Shown here: positions 41,565 through 50,700 of the stretch, one piece after another | Numbering within the stretch: the first letter of the stretch is position 1 | Layout of the letters: every line of letters starts with the position of its first letter | DNA from: an uncultured Phocaeicola sp. | GTDB lineage: Bacteria > Bacteroidota > Bacteroidia > Bacteroidales > Bacteroidaceae | Reading direction: 5' to 3' | NCBI GenBank assembly: GCA_944321015.1 | Contig: CALUJS010000016.1 | Coordinates: forward strand, 1 to 56,692 | Length of the DNA: 56,692 bases | Notes under the pieces: model-generated | What the model saw: only the letters and a program-made list of their open reading frames with translations | The model's database searches: none | Told to the model about the DNA's origin: nothing | Translations under genes and position numbers: made by a program

Positions 41565-43544
41565 ATGGCTACTATAGATTCAAAAATTCCCGAAGGCCCG
41601 ATAGCTGAAAAGTGGACCAACTATAAAGCTCACCAGAAGCTGGTGAACCCCGCCAACAAACGCCGCCTCGACGTCATCGTCGTAGGTACCGGTCTGGCCG
41701 GAGCCTCCGCAGCCGCTTCGCTCGGCGAGATGGGATTCAGAGTGTTCAACTTCTGCATCCAGGACTCTCCGCGCCGCGCCCACTCCATCGCCGCACAGGG
41801 CGGTATCAACGCCGCAAAGAACTATCAGAACGACGGCGACTCGGTGTACCGCCTGTTCTATGACACCGTGAAGGGTGGCGACTACCGCGCCCGCGAAGCC
41901 AACGTGTATCGTCTGGCCGAGGTGTCGAACAACATCATCGACCAGTGTGTGGCCCAGGGCGTTCCCTTCGCACGCGAATACGGCGGCACGCTGGCCAACC
42001 GCTCATTCGGCGGCGCACAGGTGTCGCGCACGTTCTATGCCAAAGGACAGACCGGCCAACAGCTCCTGCTCGGCGCATACTCCGCGCTGAGCCGCCAAGT
42101 GAACGCCGGCACCGTGAAACTCTATACCCGCTATGAGATGCAGGACGTGGTCATCATCGACGGACGCGCGCGCGGCATCATCGCCAAGAATCTCGTGACG
42201 GGCAAACTGGAACGCTTTGCCGCCCACGCCGTGGTCATCGCCACCGGCGGATACGGCAACACCTACTTCCTCTCGACCAACGCAATGGCCTGCAACTGCT
42301 CGGCCGCCATGGCCTGCTACCGCAAAGGCGCCCTCTTTGCCAACCCGGCCTACGTGCAGATTCACCCGACCTGCATCCCCGTACACGGCGACAAGCAGTC
42401 GAAGCTGACGCTCATGTCCGAGTCGCTCCGCAACGACGGCCGCATCTGGGTGCCGAAGAAGCTCGAAGACGCCAAGGCCCTGCAAGCCGGCACGAAACGA
42501 GGCAGCGACATCCCCGAGGAAGATCGCGACTACTACCTGGAGCGCCGCTATCCGGCATTCGGTAACCTCGTGCCGCGCGACGTGGCTTCACGCGCAGCCA
42601 AGGAACGTTGCGACGCAGGCTTCGGCGTGAACAACACCGGCCTGGCCGTGTTCTTGGACTTCTCGGAGTGCATCGAACGCCTGGGCATCGACGTGGTGCG
42701 CCAACGCTACGGCAACCTCTTCGACATGTATGAAGAAATAACCGACGTGAACCCCGGCCAATTGGCCAAGGAAATCAACGGCGTGAAATACTACAACCCG
42801 ATGATGATTTACCCCGCCATCCACTACACCATGGGCGGCATCTGGGTGGACTACGAGCTCCAGACCACCATCAAGGGCCTCTTCGCCATCGGCGAATGCA
42901 ACTTCTCCGACCACGGTGCCAACCGCTTGGGCGCATCGGCTCTGATGCAGGGCTTGGCCGACGGTTACTTCGTGCTCCCCTATACCATCCAGAACTACCT
43001 GGCCGACCAAATCACCGTGCCGCGCTTCTCGACCGACCTGCCCGAGTTCGACGAGGCCGAGAAAGCCGTACAGGCCAAGATTGACCACCTGATGGGCATC
43101 AAGGGCAAGAAATCTGTTGACTCCATCCACAAGGAATTGGGCCACGTCATGTGGGAATATGTCGGCATGGGCCGCACCGCCGAAGGCCTCAAGACCGGCC
43201 TTGCCAAGCTGAAGGAAATCCGCAAGGAATTCGAGACCCAGCTCTTTATCCCCGGCTCGAAAGAGGGCATGAACGTGGAACTCGACAAGGCAATCCGCCT
43301 GAACGACTTCATCACCATGGGCGAGCTTATCGCATACGACGCGCTCAACCGCAACGAAAGCTGCGGCGGACACTTCCGCGAAGAATATCAGACGGAGGAA
43401 GGCGAAGCCAAACGCGACGACAAGAACTACTTCTACGTGGCTTGCTGGGAATACCAAGGCTCGGACGACAAGGCTCCCGTGCTCTACAAAGAACCGCTCG
43501 TTTACGAGGCAATTAAAGTCCAGACCAGAAACTACAAGAGCTAA
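41565..43544 (+). CDS. frdA: Fumarate reductase/succinate dehydrogenase flavoprotein subunit
   Basis: 659 residues. FAD-binding [19 protein letters not shown] (about 36-54), the covalent FAD site [20 protein letters not shown] (His), the substrate-site region IHPTC, and NHYTMGG-type [11 protein letters not shown] followed by [20 protein letters not shown]. Catalyses fumarate/succinate interconversion on the cytoplasmic face. The sequence type (long, di-heme class) matches the epsilonproteobacterial/Bacteroidetes group. It follows frdC by 40 bases. Confidence 0.97.
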   Translation: MATIDSKIPEGPIAEKWTNYKAHQKLVNPANKRRLDVIVVGTGLAGASAAASLGEMGFRVFNFCIQDSPRRAHSIAAQGGINAAKNYQNDGDSVYRLFYDTVKGGDYRAREANVYRLAEVSNNIIDQCVAQGVPFAREYGGTLANRSFGGAQVSRTFYAKGQTGQQLLLGAYSALSRQVNAGTVKLYTRYEMQDVVIIDGRARGIIAKNLVTGKLERFAAHAVVIATGGYGNTYFLSTNAMACNCSAAMACYRKGALFANPAYVQIHPTCIPVHGDKQSKLTLMSESLRNDGRIWVPKKLEDAKALQAGTKRGSDIPEEDRDYYLERRYPAFGNLVPRDVASRAAKERCDAGFGVNNTGLAVFLDFSECIERLGIDVVRQRYGNLFDMYEEITDVNPGQLAKEINGVKYYNPMMIYPAIHYTMGGIWVDYELQTTIKGLFAIGECNFSDHGANRLGASALMQGLADGYFVLPYTIQNYLADQITVPRFSTDLPEFDEAEKAVQAKIDHLMGIKGKKSVDSIHKELGHVMWEYVGMGRTAEGLKTGLAKLKEIRKEFETQLFIPGSKEGMNVELDKAIRLNDFITMGELIAYDALNRNESCGGHFREEYQTEEGEAKRDDKNYFYVACWEYQGSDDKAPVLYKEPLVYEAIKVQTRNYKS

Positions 43545-43574
43545 AGAGACGTTAAACATTAAAAGACTACACTA

Positions 43575-44330
43575 ATGGAAAAAATCATATCATTCACGCT
43601 GAAGATTTGGCGTCAGAACGGACCTAAGGACAAAGGTCATTTCGATACTTTCCAGATGAAGGACATCCCCGGCGATACCTCCTTCCTGGAGATGCTGGAC
43701 ATCCTGAACGAGCAGCTCGTTAGCGAAGGCAAAGAGCCTGTCGTGTTCGACCATGACTGCCGCGAGGGCATCTGCGGCATGTGCTCGCTCTACATCAACG
43801 GACATCCCCACGGACCCGCTACCGGAGCCACCACTTGCCAGATTTACATGCGCCGCTTCAACGACGGCGACACCATCACCGTGGAACCGTGGCGTTCGGC
43901 CGGATTCCCCGTCATTAAGGACTTGATGGTGGACCGCTCGGCATACGACAAAATCATGCAGGCCGGAGGCTATGTGAGCGTCAACACCGGCGCGGCACAA
44001 GACGCCAACGCCATCCTCATCCCGAAGACGGCTGCCGACGAGGCCATGGATGCCGCATCGTGCATCGGTTGCGGCGCCTGCGTGGCTGCCTGCAAGAACG
44101 GTTCGGCCATGCTCTTCGTATCGGCCAAGGTGAGCCAGCTCGCCCTGCTGCCGCAAGGCAAGTCCGAAGCCGCACGCCGTGCCAAGGCCATGCTTGCCAA
44201 GATGGATGAACTGGGCTTCGGCAACTGCACCAACACACGCGCCTGCGAGGCCGAGTGTCCGAAGAACGTGTCCATCAGCAACATCGCCCGCCTGAACCGC
44301 GAGTTCATCAAGGCCAAGCTGAAAGACTAA
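43575..44330 (+). CDS. frdB: Fumarate reductase/succinate dehydrogenase iron-sulfur subunit
   Basis: 251 residues. Carries the three iron-sulfur clusters that pass electrons between heme b and FAD. The [2Fe-2S] domain has CREGICGMC and the later Cys in GATTCQIY (residues about 57-95). The C-terminal domain has [14 protein letters not shown] and, for the further clusters, [15 protein letters not shown]. Last gene of frdCAB, followed by a strong terminator. Confidence 0.97.
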   Translation: MEKIISFTLKIWRQNGPKDKGHFDTFQMKDIPGDTSFLEMLDILNEQLVSEGKEPVVFDHDCREGICGMCSLYINGHPHGPATGATTCQIYMRRFNDGDTITVEPWRSAGFPVIKDLMVDRSAYDKIMQAGGYVSVNTGAAQDANAILIPKTAADEAMDAASCIGCGACVAACKNGSAMLFVSAKVSQLALLPQGKSEAARRAKAMLAKMDELGFGNCTNTRACEAECPKNVSISNIARLNREFIKAKLKD

Positions 44331-44365
44331 AGAAACTTCCAAATATCATACATTTTTATTTCCTG

Positions 44366-44397
44366 GAATGCCGCTGTCTGTGAAGATGGCGGCATTC
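44366..44397 (+). terminator. Terminator of frdCAB
   Basis: GAATGCCGC (44366-44374) pairs perfectly with GCGGCATTC (44389-44397), followed by GCTTT. The loop is the same 14 bases (TGTCTGTGAAGATG) as the terminator at 40539-40568. Confidence 0.85.
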
Positions 44398-44442
44398 GCT
44401 TTAAAAAGCAGCTTACGACACACCGCACAAACGATTTATCGC

Positions 44443-44450
44443 TATCTTTG
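44443..44450 (+). promoter_or_regulatory. -7 box of the GYF_2/CD225 gene
   Basis: TATCTTTG matches TAnnTTTG, 40 bases before the ATG at 44491. Confidence 0.6.
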
Positions 44451-44490
44451 TGCATACCATAATCTTGAACACTCTAACCATTATCACACG

Positions 44491-44946
44491 ATGAAAGAAT
44501 ACTACTACCTCAACGACAGAAAAGAGCAGGAAGGCCCCGTGGCGGGCGAAGACCTGCCTCGCTACGGCGTAGGCCGCAGCACGCTGGTGTGGGCCGAAGG
44601 CATGGCCCAATGGACTCCGGCCGGCAACGTGCCCGAGCTGGCGCCCTTGTTCCAATCGCAAAACGGCGGCACGCCACCCCCGCCTCCCGCAGGCGGAAGC
44701 GCCGAAGAAAAGCCCGACAACTTGCTGGTGTGGTCCATCCTGGCCACCGTATTGTGCTGTCTTCCGCTGGGCATCGTGGCCATTGTCTACTCGGCCAAGG
44801 TCGACACGCTGTGGACGCAGGGCCGCTATGAAGAGTCGCGCGAGGCGGCCTCCAAAGCCAAGACGTTCTGCCTCATTTCCCTCGGCCTCGGCATCGTGAG
44901 CGCCATCCTCGGCTTCATCTTCGGCTTCTTCAGCGCGCTGATGTGA
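44491..44946 (+). CDS. GYF_2 and CD225-domain membrane protein
   Basis: 151 residues from ATG 44491. The N-terminal ~50 residues are a GYF_2 domain (YYYLNDRKEQEGPVAGEDL ... TLVWAEGMAQWTPAGNVPEL), then a proline/glycine linker, then two membrane helices of the CD225/interferon-induced transmembrane type (NLLVWSILATVLCCLPLGIVAIVYSAKVD). A common but uncharacterised architecture in Bacteroidetes. Its stop overlaps the start of the DUF2752 gene, so the two are co-translated. Confidence 0.88.
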   Translation: MKEYYYLNDRKEQEGPVAGEDLPRYGVGRSTLVWAEGMAQWTPAGNVPELAPLFQSQNGGTPPPPPAGGSAEEKPDNLLVWSILATVLCCLPLGIVAIVYSAKVDTLWTQGRYEESREAASKAKTFCLISLGLGIVSAILGFIFGFFSALM

Positions 44947-45308
44947 TGCGCAAAGCGGCCGTCATCACCGCCATTCTGCTCGCGTTCGGAGTGCTGTATG
45001 CAGTCGACCCCGAACGCGAGCCGTTCATGCCCCGCTGCCTCTTCCACTGGCTCACGGGCCTGGACTGTCCCGCCTGCGGCTCCCAGCGCGCCCTGCACCA
45101 ACTGTTCCACCTGCACGTGCGCGAAGCCCTGGCCTACAATCCCTTCCTCGTTGTTTCCCTCCCCTATCTGGGCGCCCTCGCGCTGTGCCGGTGGTTCAAC
45201 GACGGCGGACGCCTCGACCGCCTGAAGAGCATGTGCCACCATCCCGCCGTCATCCGCCTCTACCTCGTCCTGCTCATCGCGTGGTGGGTGGCAAGAAACC
45301 TCGTCTGA
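44946..45308 (+). CDS. DUF2752 membrane protein
   Basis: 120 residues from the ATG at 44946, which overlaps the preceding TGA. A codon earlier is a GTG that is less likely. Family markers: CLFHWLTGLDCPACGSQRALHQLFHLHVREALAYNP (the CPxCGxxRA core), then a second and third hydrophobic segment. DUF2752 proteins are small inner-membrane proteins of unknown function. The pairing with a CD225-type protein recurs in Bacteroidetes. Array F begins at its stop codon. Confidence 0.9.
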   Translation: MRKAAVITAILLAFGVLYAVDPEREPFMPRCLFHWLTGLDCPACGSQRALHQLFHLHVREALAYNPFLVVSLPYLGALALCRWFNDGGRLDRLKSMCHHPAVIRLYLVLLIAWWVARNLV

Positions 45309-45390
45309 GCTTCCATATGCCCGCCCGCAAGCCGCCATATTCCCGCTCACGAGCCGCCATATGCTCGCCCGCGAGCCGGCATATGGAGCG
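45306..45390. repeat. 22-bp phased palindrome array F
   Basis: Four cores CATATG, CATATT, CATATG, CATATG centred at 45316/17, 45338/39, 45360/61 and 45382/83, exactly 22 bases apart, alternating with GCCCGCAAGC, GCTCACGAGC and GCCCGCGAGC. It lies between the DUF2752 stop and the rpoN promoter. Confidence 0.92.
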
Positions 45391-45533
45391 TCAAAGCCCG
45401 TCAATACGCCGCGTTTCTTCCTCACGAAGCAACGCCGCTCCCGAAGACGGAACGACCGCCGTGCGGGAATATGTCCGACGGGTGACGGACAATTCTTCGG
45501 CGGCGCATCCGCTCCCTTCCCGCAAAATTTCGC

Positions 45534-45541
45534 TACCTTTG
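45534..45541 (+). promoter_or_regulatory. -7 box of rpoN
   Basis: TACCTTTG matches TAnnTTTG, 13 bases before the ATG at 45555, giving an almost leaderless transcript. Confidence 0.6.
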
Positions 45542-45554
45542 CAGCATAAAACCA

Positions 45555-47036
45555 ATGCGTATGCAACAAGGGAACTACCAGATACAGAAACAGCAGCAGG
45601 TACAGACTCTTTCGCCACAGCAAGTGTTGGCCGTCAAGCTGCTCGAACTGCCCACCGTGGAGCTGGAAGAGCGCGTGAAAGCCGAGCTGCTCGACAACCC
45701 GGCCCTGGAGGAAGGGCCGTCGGACGACGACACACGGACCGACGACGAATATGCCCGGGATAACGACGGCAACGCCGACGACGAAGGCGCCGCCATCACG
45801 CCCGAAGACATGGAGCTGGGCGACTATCGCACCGAAGACGACATACCCGACTACAAACTGCGCGAGCCGAAAACGCCCGCCGCGCAGGCCGAGGAAATAC
45901 CGTTCTCCGACGCCGTGTCGTTCTACGAACTGCTGAAGGAACAGCTGGGCGAGCAGGAACTGACCGACCGCCGGCGCCAGCTGGCCGAATATCTCATCGG
46001 GTCGCTCGACGACGACGGCATCCTGCGCAAGGATTTTGAAACCATCGGCGACGAACTGCTCTTCAACTACGGCATCGAGACCACGCCCGCCGAGCTGGAA
46101 AGCGTCCTGCACATCATCCAGGACTTCGACCCGCCGGGCATCGGCGCGCGCAGCCTGCAGGAGTGCCTCCTCATCCAGATAGAGCGCAAGGCCGACTCGC
46201 CGCTGAAGACGCTCGAACGCGACATCATCGGCAAGTGCTACGACGAGTTCACCCACAAGCATTGGGACAAGATAAAACAGCGGCTGGGACTGACCGACCG
46301 GCAGTTTGAAGAAGCCAGGGCCGACCTCGTGCGCCTCAATCCCCGCCCCGGCAGTTCGCTGGGCGAGGCCATGGGCAGGACCAACCAGCAAATCGTGCCC
46401 GACTTTCTGGTGGAGACCGACGACGACGGCACCGTCACCCTGTCGCTCAACGACCACTCCGTGCCCGAGCTGCACGTGAGCCGCGAGTTCTCCGACCTGC
46501 TCGACGAGCACACCCGCAACCGCGCCAACCAGAGCAAGGAGTCGCGCGAGGCGATGATGTTTCTCAAGCAGAAGATGGACTCGGCGCGCAACTTCATCAA
46601 CGCCGTGAAGCAGCGCCAGCAGACGATGCTCGCCACGATGCGGGCCATCATCGACCTGCAGATGCCGTTCTTCCGCGAAGGCGACGAATCGCTCCTGCGG
46701 CCCATGATTCTGAAGGACGTGGCCACGCTGACGGGGCTGGACATATCGACCATCTCGCGCGTGAGCAACAGCAAGTACGTGCAGACCAACTACGGCATCT
46801 ACCCCCTGAAGTTCTTCTTCAGCGACGGCTACACCACCGACGGAGGCGAGGAACTGTCCACCCGCGAGATACGCCGCACGCTGAAGGAGTGCATCGACAA
46901 AGAGGACAAGAGCCGCCCGCTCACCGACGACGAGCTGGCCCGCATATTGAAGGAAAAAGGATTTGCCATAGCCCGCCGCACCGTGGCCAAATATCGCGAG
47001 CAGCTGGGCATCCCCGTGGCACGACTACGCAAATAA
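45555..47036 (+). CDS. rpoN: RNA polymerase sigma-54 factor
   Basis: 493 residues. The Gln-rich N-terminal activator-interaction region (QIQKQQQVQTLSPQQVLAVKLLELP) is followed by an acidic linker, the core-binding domain and the DNA-binding domain with the RpoN box ARRTVAKYREQLGIPVARLRK near the C-terminus (shown in full here: 21 residues minus its last is the conserved part). Directs polymerase to -24/-12 promoters and needs an AAA+ activator, none of which is in this window. The PAP2-like gene follows after 7 bases. Confidence 0.97.
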   Translation: MRMQQGNYQIQKQQQVQTLSPQQVLAVKLLELPTVELEERVKAELLDNPALEEGPSDDDTRTDDEYARDNDGNADDEGAAITPEDMELGDYRTEDDIPDYKLREPKTPAAQAEEIPFSDAVSFYELLKEQLGEQELTDRRRQLAEYLIGSLDDDGILRKDFETIGDELLFNYGIETTPAELESVLHIIQDFDPPGIGARSLQECLLIQIERKADSPLKTLERDIIGKCYDEFTHKHWDKIKQRLGLTDRQFEEARADLVRLNPRPGSSLGEAMGRTNQQIVPDFLVETDDDGTVTLSLNDHSVPELHVSREFSDLLDEHTRNRANQSKESREAMMFLKQKMDSARNFINAVKQRQQTMLATMRAIIDLQMPFFREGDESLLRPMILKDVATLTGLDISTISRVSNSKYVQTNYGIYPLKFFFSDGYTTDGGEELSTREIRRTLKECIDKEDKSRPLTDDELARILKEKGFAIARRTVAKYREQLGIPVARLRK

Positions 47037-47043
47037 CCCGCCC

Positions 47044-47661
47044 ATGGAAGAAAAATATCTCCGCCCGGCAGCGCGCATACTGTCTGCCGTCTTCACCCCG
47101 TTCTACGTGCCTACGGTGGGCTTCATCGCCCTGTTCCTGTTCACCTATCTGGGCATGTTGCAATGGCGCTACCAGCTCATCATCGTCGGGGTGGTCTATC
47201 TGTTCACGGTGGTTCTGCCCATGGCGGCCATCTATTTCTATCAGAAGGTCAACGGATGGAGCCTGCGCCACCTGAGCAACAAGGAAAGGCGCGTGGTGCC
47301 CTACGCCATGACCATCGTGTCCTACGTCATCTGCCTGCTGCTGATGTACCGCATGGGCATCCCTCGTTTCATGTCGGGCATCCTGGTGTCGTCGCTTCTG
47401 GCCATGATGGTGTGCGCCACGGTGAACATATGGTGGAAAATCAGCGCCCACATGGCTGCCATCGGCCAGTTCACGGGCGGCATGGTCTCGTTCAGCCTGC
47501 TGTTCTACAGCAACAACATCGGCTGGCTCTGCTTCGTCATCCTGCTGGCCGGAATGCTGGGCACATCGCGCATCCTGCTGCGGCAGCACACGCTGGCCGA
47601 GGTACTGGTAGGCTTCGGCGTGGGCTTCGTGTGCGGCGTGGCGGGCATATTGTTTATCTGA
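47044..47661 (+). CDS. PAP2-like membrane protein
   Basis: 205 residues with about six membrane helices. The C-terminal half resembles the PAP2 phosphatase superfamily: SAHMAAIGQFTGG at the position of the PSGH box and GTSRILLRQHTLAEVLVGFGVG at the SRxxxxxHxxxD box (Glu replaces Asp). The first box is weak, so catalytic activity is uncertain. A lipid or prenyl diphosphate phosphatase role is possible, but not shown. Located 7 bases after rpoN. Confidence 0.75.
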   Translation: MEEKYLRPAARILSAVFTPFYVPTVGFIALFLFTYLGMLQWRYQLIIVGVVYLFTVVLPMAAIYFYQKVNGWSLRHLSNKERRVVPYAMTIVSYVICLLLMYRMGIPRFMSGILVSSLLAMMVCATVNIWWKISAHMAAIGQFTGGMVSFSLLFYSNNIGWLCFVILLAGMLGTSRILLRQHTLAEVLVGFGVGFVCGVAGILFI

Positions 47662-47683
47662 CAACCCCCCAACATACAGCCTT

Positions 47684-48124
47684 ATGAGAAAACTCATGAT
47701 TCACATTGCGGTATGCATGACGCTGCTGACAGCCTTGTCGTGCACGGGTTCATCCCGACAGGCCGGCGACGCAACCGCCGCACCGTCCGACACGCTCATC
47801 GGCAAGACTTTCATCGGCTCCGCGACCATCGGGCCCGACACGGCGGAATGGCATCTGGAAATCCGCCACAAGCCTCACAGCGGCGACGGGAACTTCTCCC
47901 TCAGCATCACCCGCACGGGAATGACGCAACGCTTCAGCGGACGCCGCTACACCCTGCGCGGCACGGACGACGACATCGACGCCACCCTGTGGCAATGCAA
48001 GGCCGACAGCACGCTGTGGTTTGACTTCCTGGTGGAAAACGACTCCACGCTGCGCCTCCTGCCCCAAGGCCCGGAAACTGAGGAGCGCGACACGTTGCGC
48101 CTCAGGCTGACCCAATCCGAGTAA
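47684..48124 (+). CDS. Hypothetical lipoprotein
   Basis: 146 residues, unrecognised. Signal peptide of about 19 residues ending LTALSCTGSSRQ, a lipobox. The mature part is beta-rich (HLEIRHKPHSGDGNFSLSI ... TMDDIDATLWQCKADSTLWFDFLVENDSTLRLL is approximately its pattern), like many small Bacteroidetes copper-resistance NlpE- or lipocalin-like lipoproteins, without a confident family. It sits between the PAP2-like gene (22 bases) and purE (38 bases). A six-C run lies just before its start. Confidence 0.78.
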   Translation: MRKLMIHIAVCMTLLTALSCTGSSRQAGDATAAPSDTLIGKTFIGSATIGPDTAEWHLEIRHKPHSGDGNFSLSITRTGMTQRFSGRRYTLRGTDDDIDATLWQCKADSTLWFDFLVENDSTLRLLPQGPETEERDTLRLRLTQSE

Positions 48125-48162
48125 CTGCGAAAGACATCAAAACCAACATACATTAATCGCTT

Positions 48163-48672
48163 ATGAAACCAGTTGTAAGTATCATCATGGGAAGCACCTC
48201 AGACCTTCCCGTCATGGAAAAGGCAGCCAAGCTGCTCGACGAGATGCAGATCCCGTTTGAAATCAATGCGCTCTCGGCCCATCGCACACCGGAAGCCGTG
48301 GAAGCCTTCGCCAAAGGCGCCAAGGAGCGCGGACTGAAAGTCATCATTGCCGCCGCGGGCATGGCTGCGGCCCTGCCCGGCGTGATTGCCGCCAACACCA
48401 CGCTGCCCGTCATCGGCGTACCCGTGAAAGGCAGCGTGCTCGACGGCGTGGACGCACTCTACTCCATCATCCAGATGCCTCCCGGCATACCCGTGGCCAC
48501 AGTGGCCATCAACGGCGCCATGAACGCCGCCATCCTGGCCGTGCAGATGCTGGCCCTGAGCGACGAAGCCCTGGCCGGGAAGTTCGCAGCCTACAAAGAG
48601 GGACTGAAGCAGAAGATCGTAAAGGCCAACGAAGAGCTGAAAGAGGTGAAGTTCGCCTATAAAACCAACTGA
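48163..48672 (+). CDS. purE: N5-carboxyaminoimidazole ribonucleotide mutase
   Basis: 169 residues, normal for class I PurE. Moves the carboxyl group of N5-CAIR to the ring carbon in purine synthesis. Active-site motifs are intact: MGSTSDLPVM, NALSAHRTPE and AAAGMAAALPGV. It lies 17 bases before ispG, a conserved neighbourhood in Bacteroidetes. Confidence 0.97.
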   Translation: MKPVVSIIMGSTSDLPVMEKAAKLLDEMQIPFEINALSAHRTPEAVEAFAKGAKERGLKVIIAAAGMAAALPGVIAANTTLPVIGVPVKGSVLDGVDALYSIIQMPPGIPVATVAINGAMNAAILAVQMLALSDEALAGKFAAYKEGLKQKIVKANEELKEVKFAYKTN

Positions 48673-48689
48673 TTCTAAGCCGGAACATC

Positions 48690-50555
48690 ATGGTCGACTT
48701 GTTTAATTACGAACGGCGGGCCACACACGAGGTGCAAATCGGAGCCACGCCGATGGGAGGGGAGAACCCCATCCGCATCCAGTCGATGACCAACACGCCC
48801 ACGCGCGACACCGAAGCCTGCATGGAACAGGCCAAGCGCATCATCGAAGCCGGAGGCGAATACGTGCGGCTCACCACGCAAGGCGTGGCCGAGGCGGAAA
48901 ACCTGCGCAACATCAACGCCGCCCTGCGCGCCGAGGGCTACACCACGCCCCTGGTGGCCGACGTGCACTTCAATCCCCGCGTGGCCGAGGTGGCGGCTCT
49001 CTACGCCGAGAAAGTACGCATCAACCCGGGCAACTACGTGGATGCCGCCCGCACGTTCAAGCACCTGGAATACACCGACGAGGAATATGCCGGCGAGATA
49101 GAGAAGATTCGCGCGCGCTTCATCCCGTTCCTGAACATCTGCAAAGAGAACCACACGGCCATCCGCATCGGGGTGAACCACGGCTCGCTGTCCGACCGCA
49201 TCATGTCGCGCTACGGCGACACGCCGGAGGGGATGGTCGAATCGTGCATGGAGTTCCTGCGCATCTGCGTGGAGCAGGACTTCCGCGACGTGGTCATCTC
49301 CATCAAGGCGAGCAACACGGTGGTGATGGTGAAGACCGTCCGCCTCATGGCCGAGGTGATGGAACGCGAAGGCATGGACTTCCCCCTCCACCTGGGCGTG
49401 ACCGAGGCGGGCGACGGCGAGGACGGACGCATCAAGTCGGCCCTGGGCATCGGCGCCCTGCTGGCCGACGGGCTGGGTGACACCGTCCGCGTGTCGCTGA
49501 GTGAAGCGCCCGAAGCCGAAATACCCGTGGCGCGCAAGCTCGTGGACTACGTGATGGCCCGCGCCGGACATCCCTACATCCCCGGACGCGCGCCCGAATC
49601 GTTCAACTATCTGTCGCCCGTGCGCCGACTGACGCGCCCCGTGGGCAACATCGGCGGCAATCAGGCACCCGTGGTCATCGCCGCAGGCATGGGCGACACG
49701 CGCAAGGAGGTCAACCCGCAGTTCCGCCCCGACTACATCTACGCGGGACGGAGCCTGCCCGAGCACCGCGAGGCCGGCTGCGCCTACATTGTCGACGCCG
49801 ACTGCTGGACGGGCGAGGAGGGCACCTGGCCCGCCTTCATGCCTCCGCGCAACGAGGAAGAGGAACCTCTCTTCCTGAAAATCATGCGCTGTCCGGCCAC
49901 AATGAAATTCCTCTTTCTCACCTATCTGGCTTGCGACGACGAAATCATGGCCCTGCTGCGTCACCATCCGGAGGTGGTGGTCATTGCGCAAAGCAACCAT
50001 CCGAACCGTCTGGGCGAGCAGCGCGGACTGGCGCACCAGCTCACCTGCGCGGGACTGGAGAACCCCGTGGTGATGTTCCAGCACTATGCGGAGAACGTGG
50101 CCGAAGACCTGCAAATCAAGGCCGCCGCCGACATGGGCGCATTGCTGATGGACGGCCTCTGCGACGGCATCTTCCTCTACAACCAAGGCTCGCTGTCGGC
50201 CGCCGTCACGGACGCCACGGCTTTCGGCATCCTCCAGGCGGCCCGCGTGCGCACGAGCAAGACGGAATACATCTCCTGCCCCAGCTGCGGGCGCACGCTC
50301 TTCGACCTGCAGGACACGCTGGCGCGCATCAAGGCGGCCACGTCGCACCTGAAGGGACTGAAGATTGGCGTCATGGGCTGCATCGTGAACGGCCCGGGCG
50401 AAATGGCCGACGCCGACTACGGATATGTGGGCGCCGGACGCGGACGCGTGAGCCTCTACCGCCGCAAGGAGTGCGTGGAAAAGAACATTCCGGCCGAAGA
50501 GGCCGTGGAAAAACTGCTCGAACTCATCCGGCAGGATAGGGGAGACCTCGGCTGA
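48690..50555 (+). CDS. ispG: 4-hydroxy-3-methylbut-2-enyl diphosphate synthase, long form
   Basis: 621 residues. The long form with a central insertion, as in Bacteroidetes, Chlamydia and plants, compared with about 370 in E. coli. Catalyses the penultimate step of the MEP isoprenoid pathway using a [4Fe-4S] cluster. N-terminal TIM-barrel start GGENPIRIQSMTNTPTRD; cluster ligands in the C-terminal domain SCPSCGRTLFD and MGCIVNGPGE. Feeds the polyprenyl synthase at 5.5 kb. Last gene of the rpoN-PAP2-lipoprotein-purE-ispG run. Confidence 0.97.
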   Translation: MVDLFNYERRATHEVQIGATPMGGENPIRIQSMTNTPTRDTEACMEQAKRIIEAGGEYVRLTTQGVAEAENLRNINAALRAEGYTTPLVADVHFNPRVAEVAALYAEKVRINPGNYVDAARTFKHLEYTDEEYAGEIEKIRARFIPFLNICKENHTAIRIGVNHGSLSDRIMSRYGDTPEGMVESCMEFLRICVEQDFRDVVISIKASNTVVMVKTVRLMAEVMEREGMDFPLHLGVTEAGDGEDGRIKSALGIGALLADGLGDTVRVSLSEAPEAEIPVARKLVDYVMARAGHPYIPGRAPESFNYLSPVRRLTRPVGNIGGNQAPVVIAAGMGDTRKEVNPQFRPDYIYAGRSLPEHREAGCAYIVDADCWTGEEGTWPAFMPPRNEEEEPLFLKIMRCPATMKFLFLTYLACDDEIMALLRHHPEVVVIAQSNHPNRLGEQRGLAHQLTCAGLENPVVMFQHYAENVAEDLQIKAAADMGALLMDGLCDGIFLYNQGSLSAAVTDATAFGILQAARVRTSKTEYISCPSCGRTLFDLQDTLARIKAATSHLKGLKIGVMGCIVNGPGEMADADYGYVGAGRGRVSLYRRKECVEKNIPAEEAVEKLLELIRQDRGDLG

Positions 50556-50594
50556 AAAACCGACGTGCCGGACGGCCTGCAACAAGGCATTTGA

Positions 50595-50680
50595 GCGAAG
50601 ATATTGACGCCCGCGAGCCGGGATATGACGGCTCGCGGGCGCACATATGGACGGACGCGAGCGGGCATATGGAGGCCCGA
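50595..50680. repeat. 22-bp phased palindrome array G
   Basis: Four cores GATATT, GATATG, CATATG, CATATG centred at 50602/03, 50624/25, 50646/47 and 50668/69, exactly 22 bases apart, alternating with GCCCGCGAGC, GCTCGCGGGC and GACGCGAGC. Between the convergent ends of ispG and the kinase gene. Confidence 0.92.
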
Positions 50681-50700
50681 CACGCCGTTTATCACTACAT

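Noticed and set aside
10930..50680. The 22-bp arrays as CRISPR
   Set aside because: Units are contiguous and all alike with no unique spacers of normal length, each array has only four units, and no cas genes are present.
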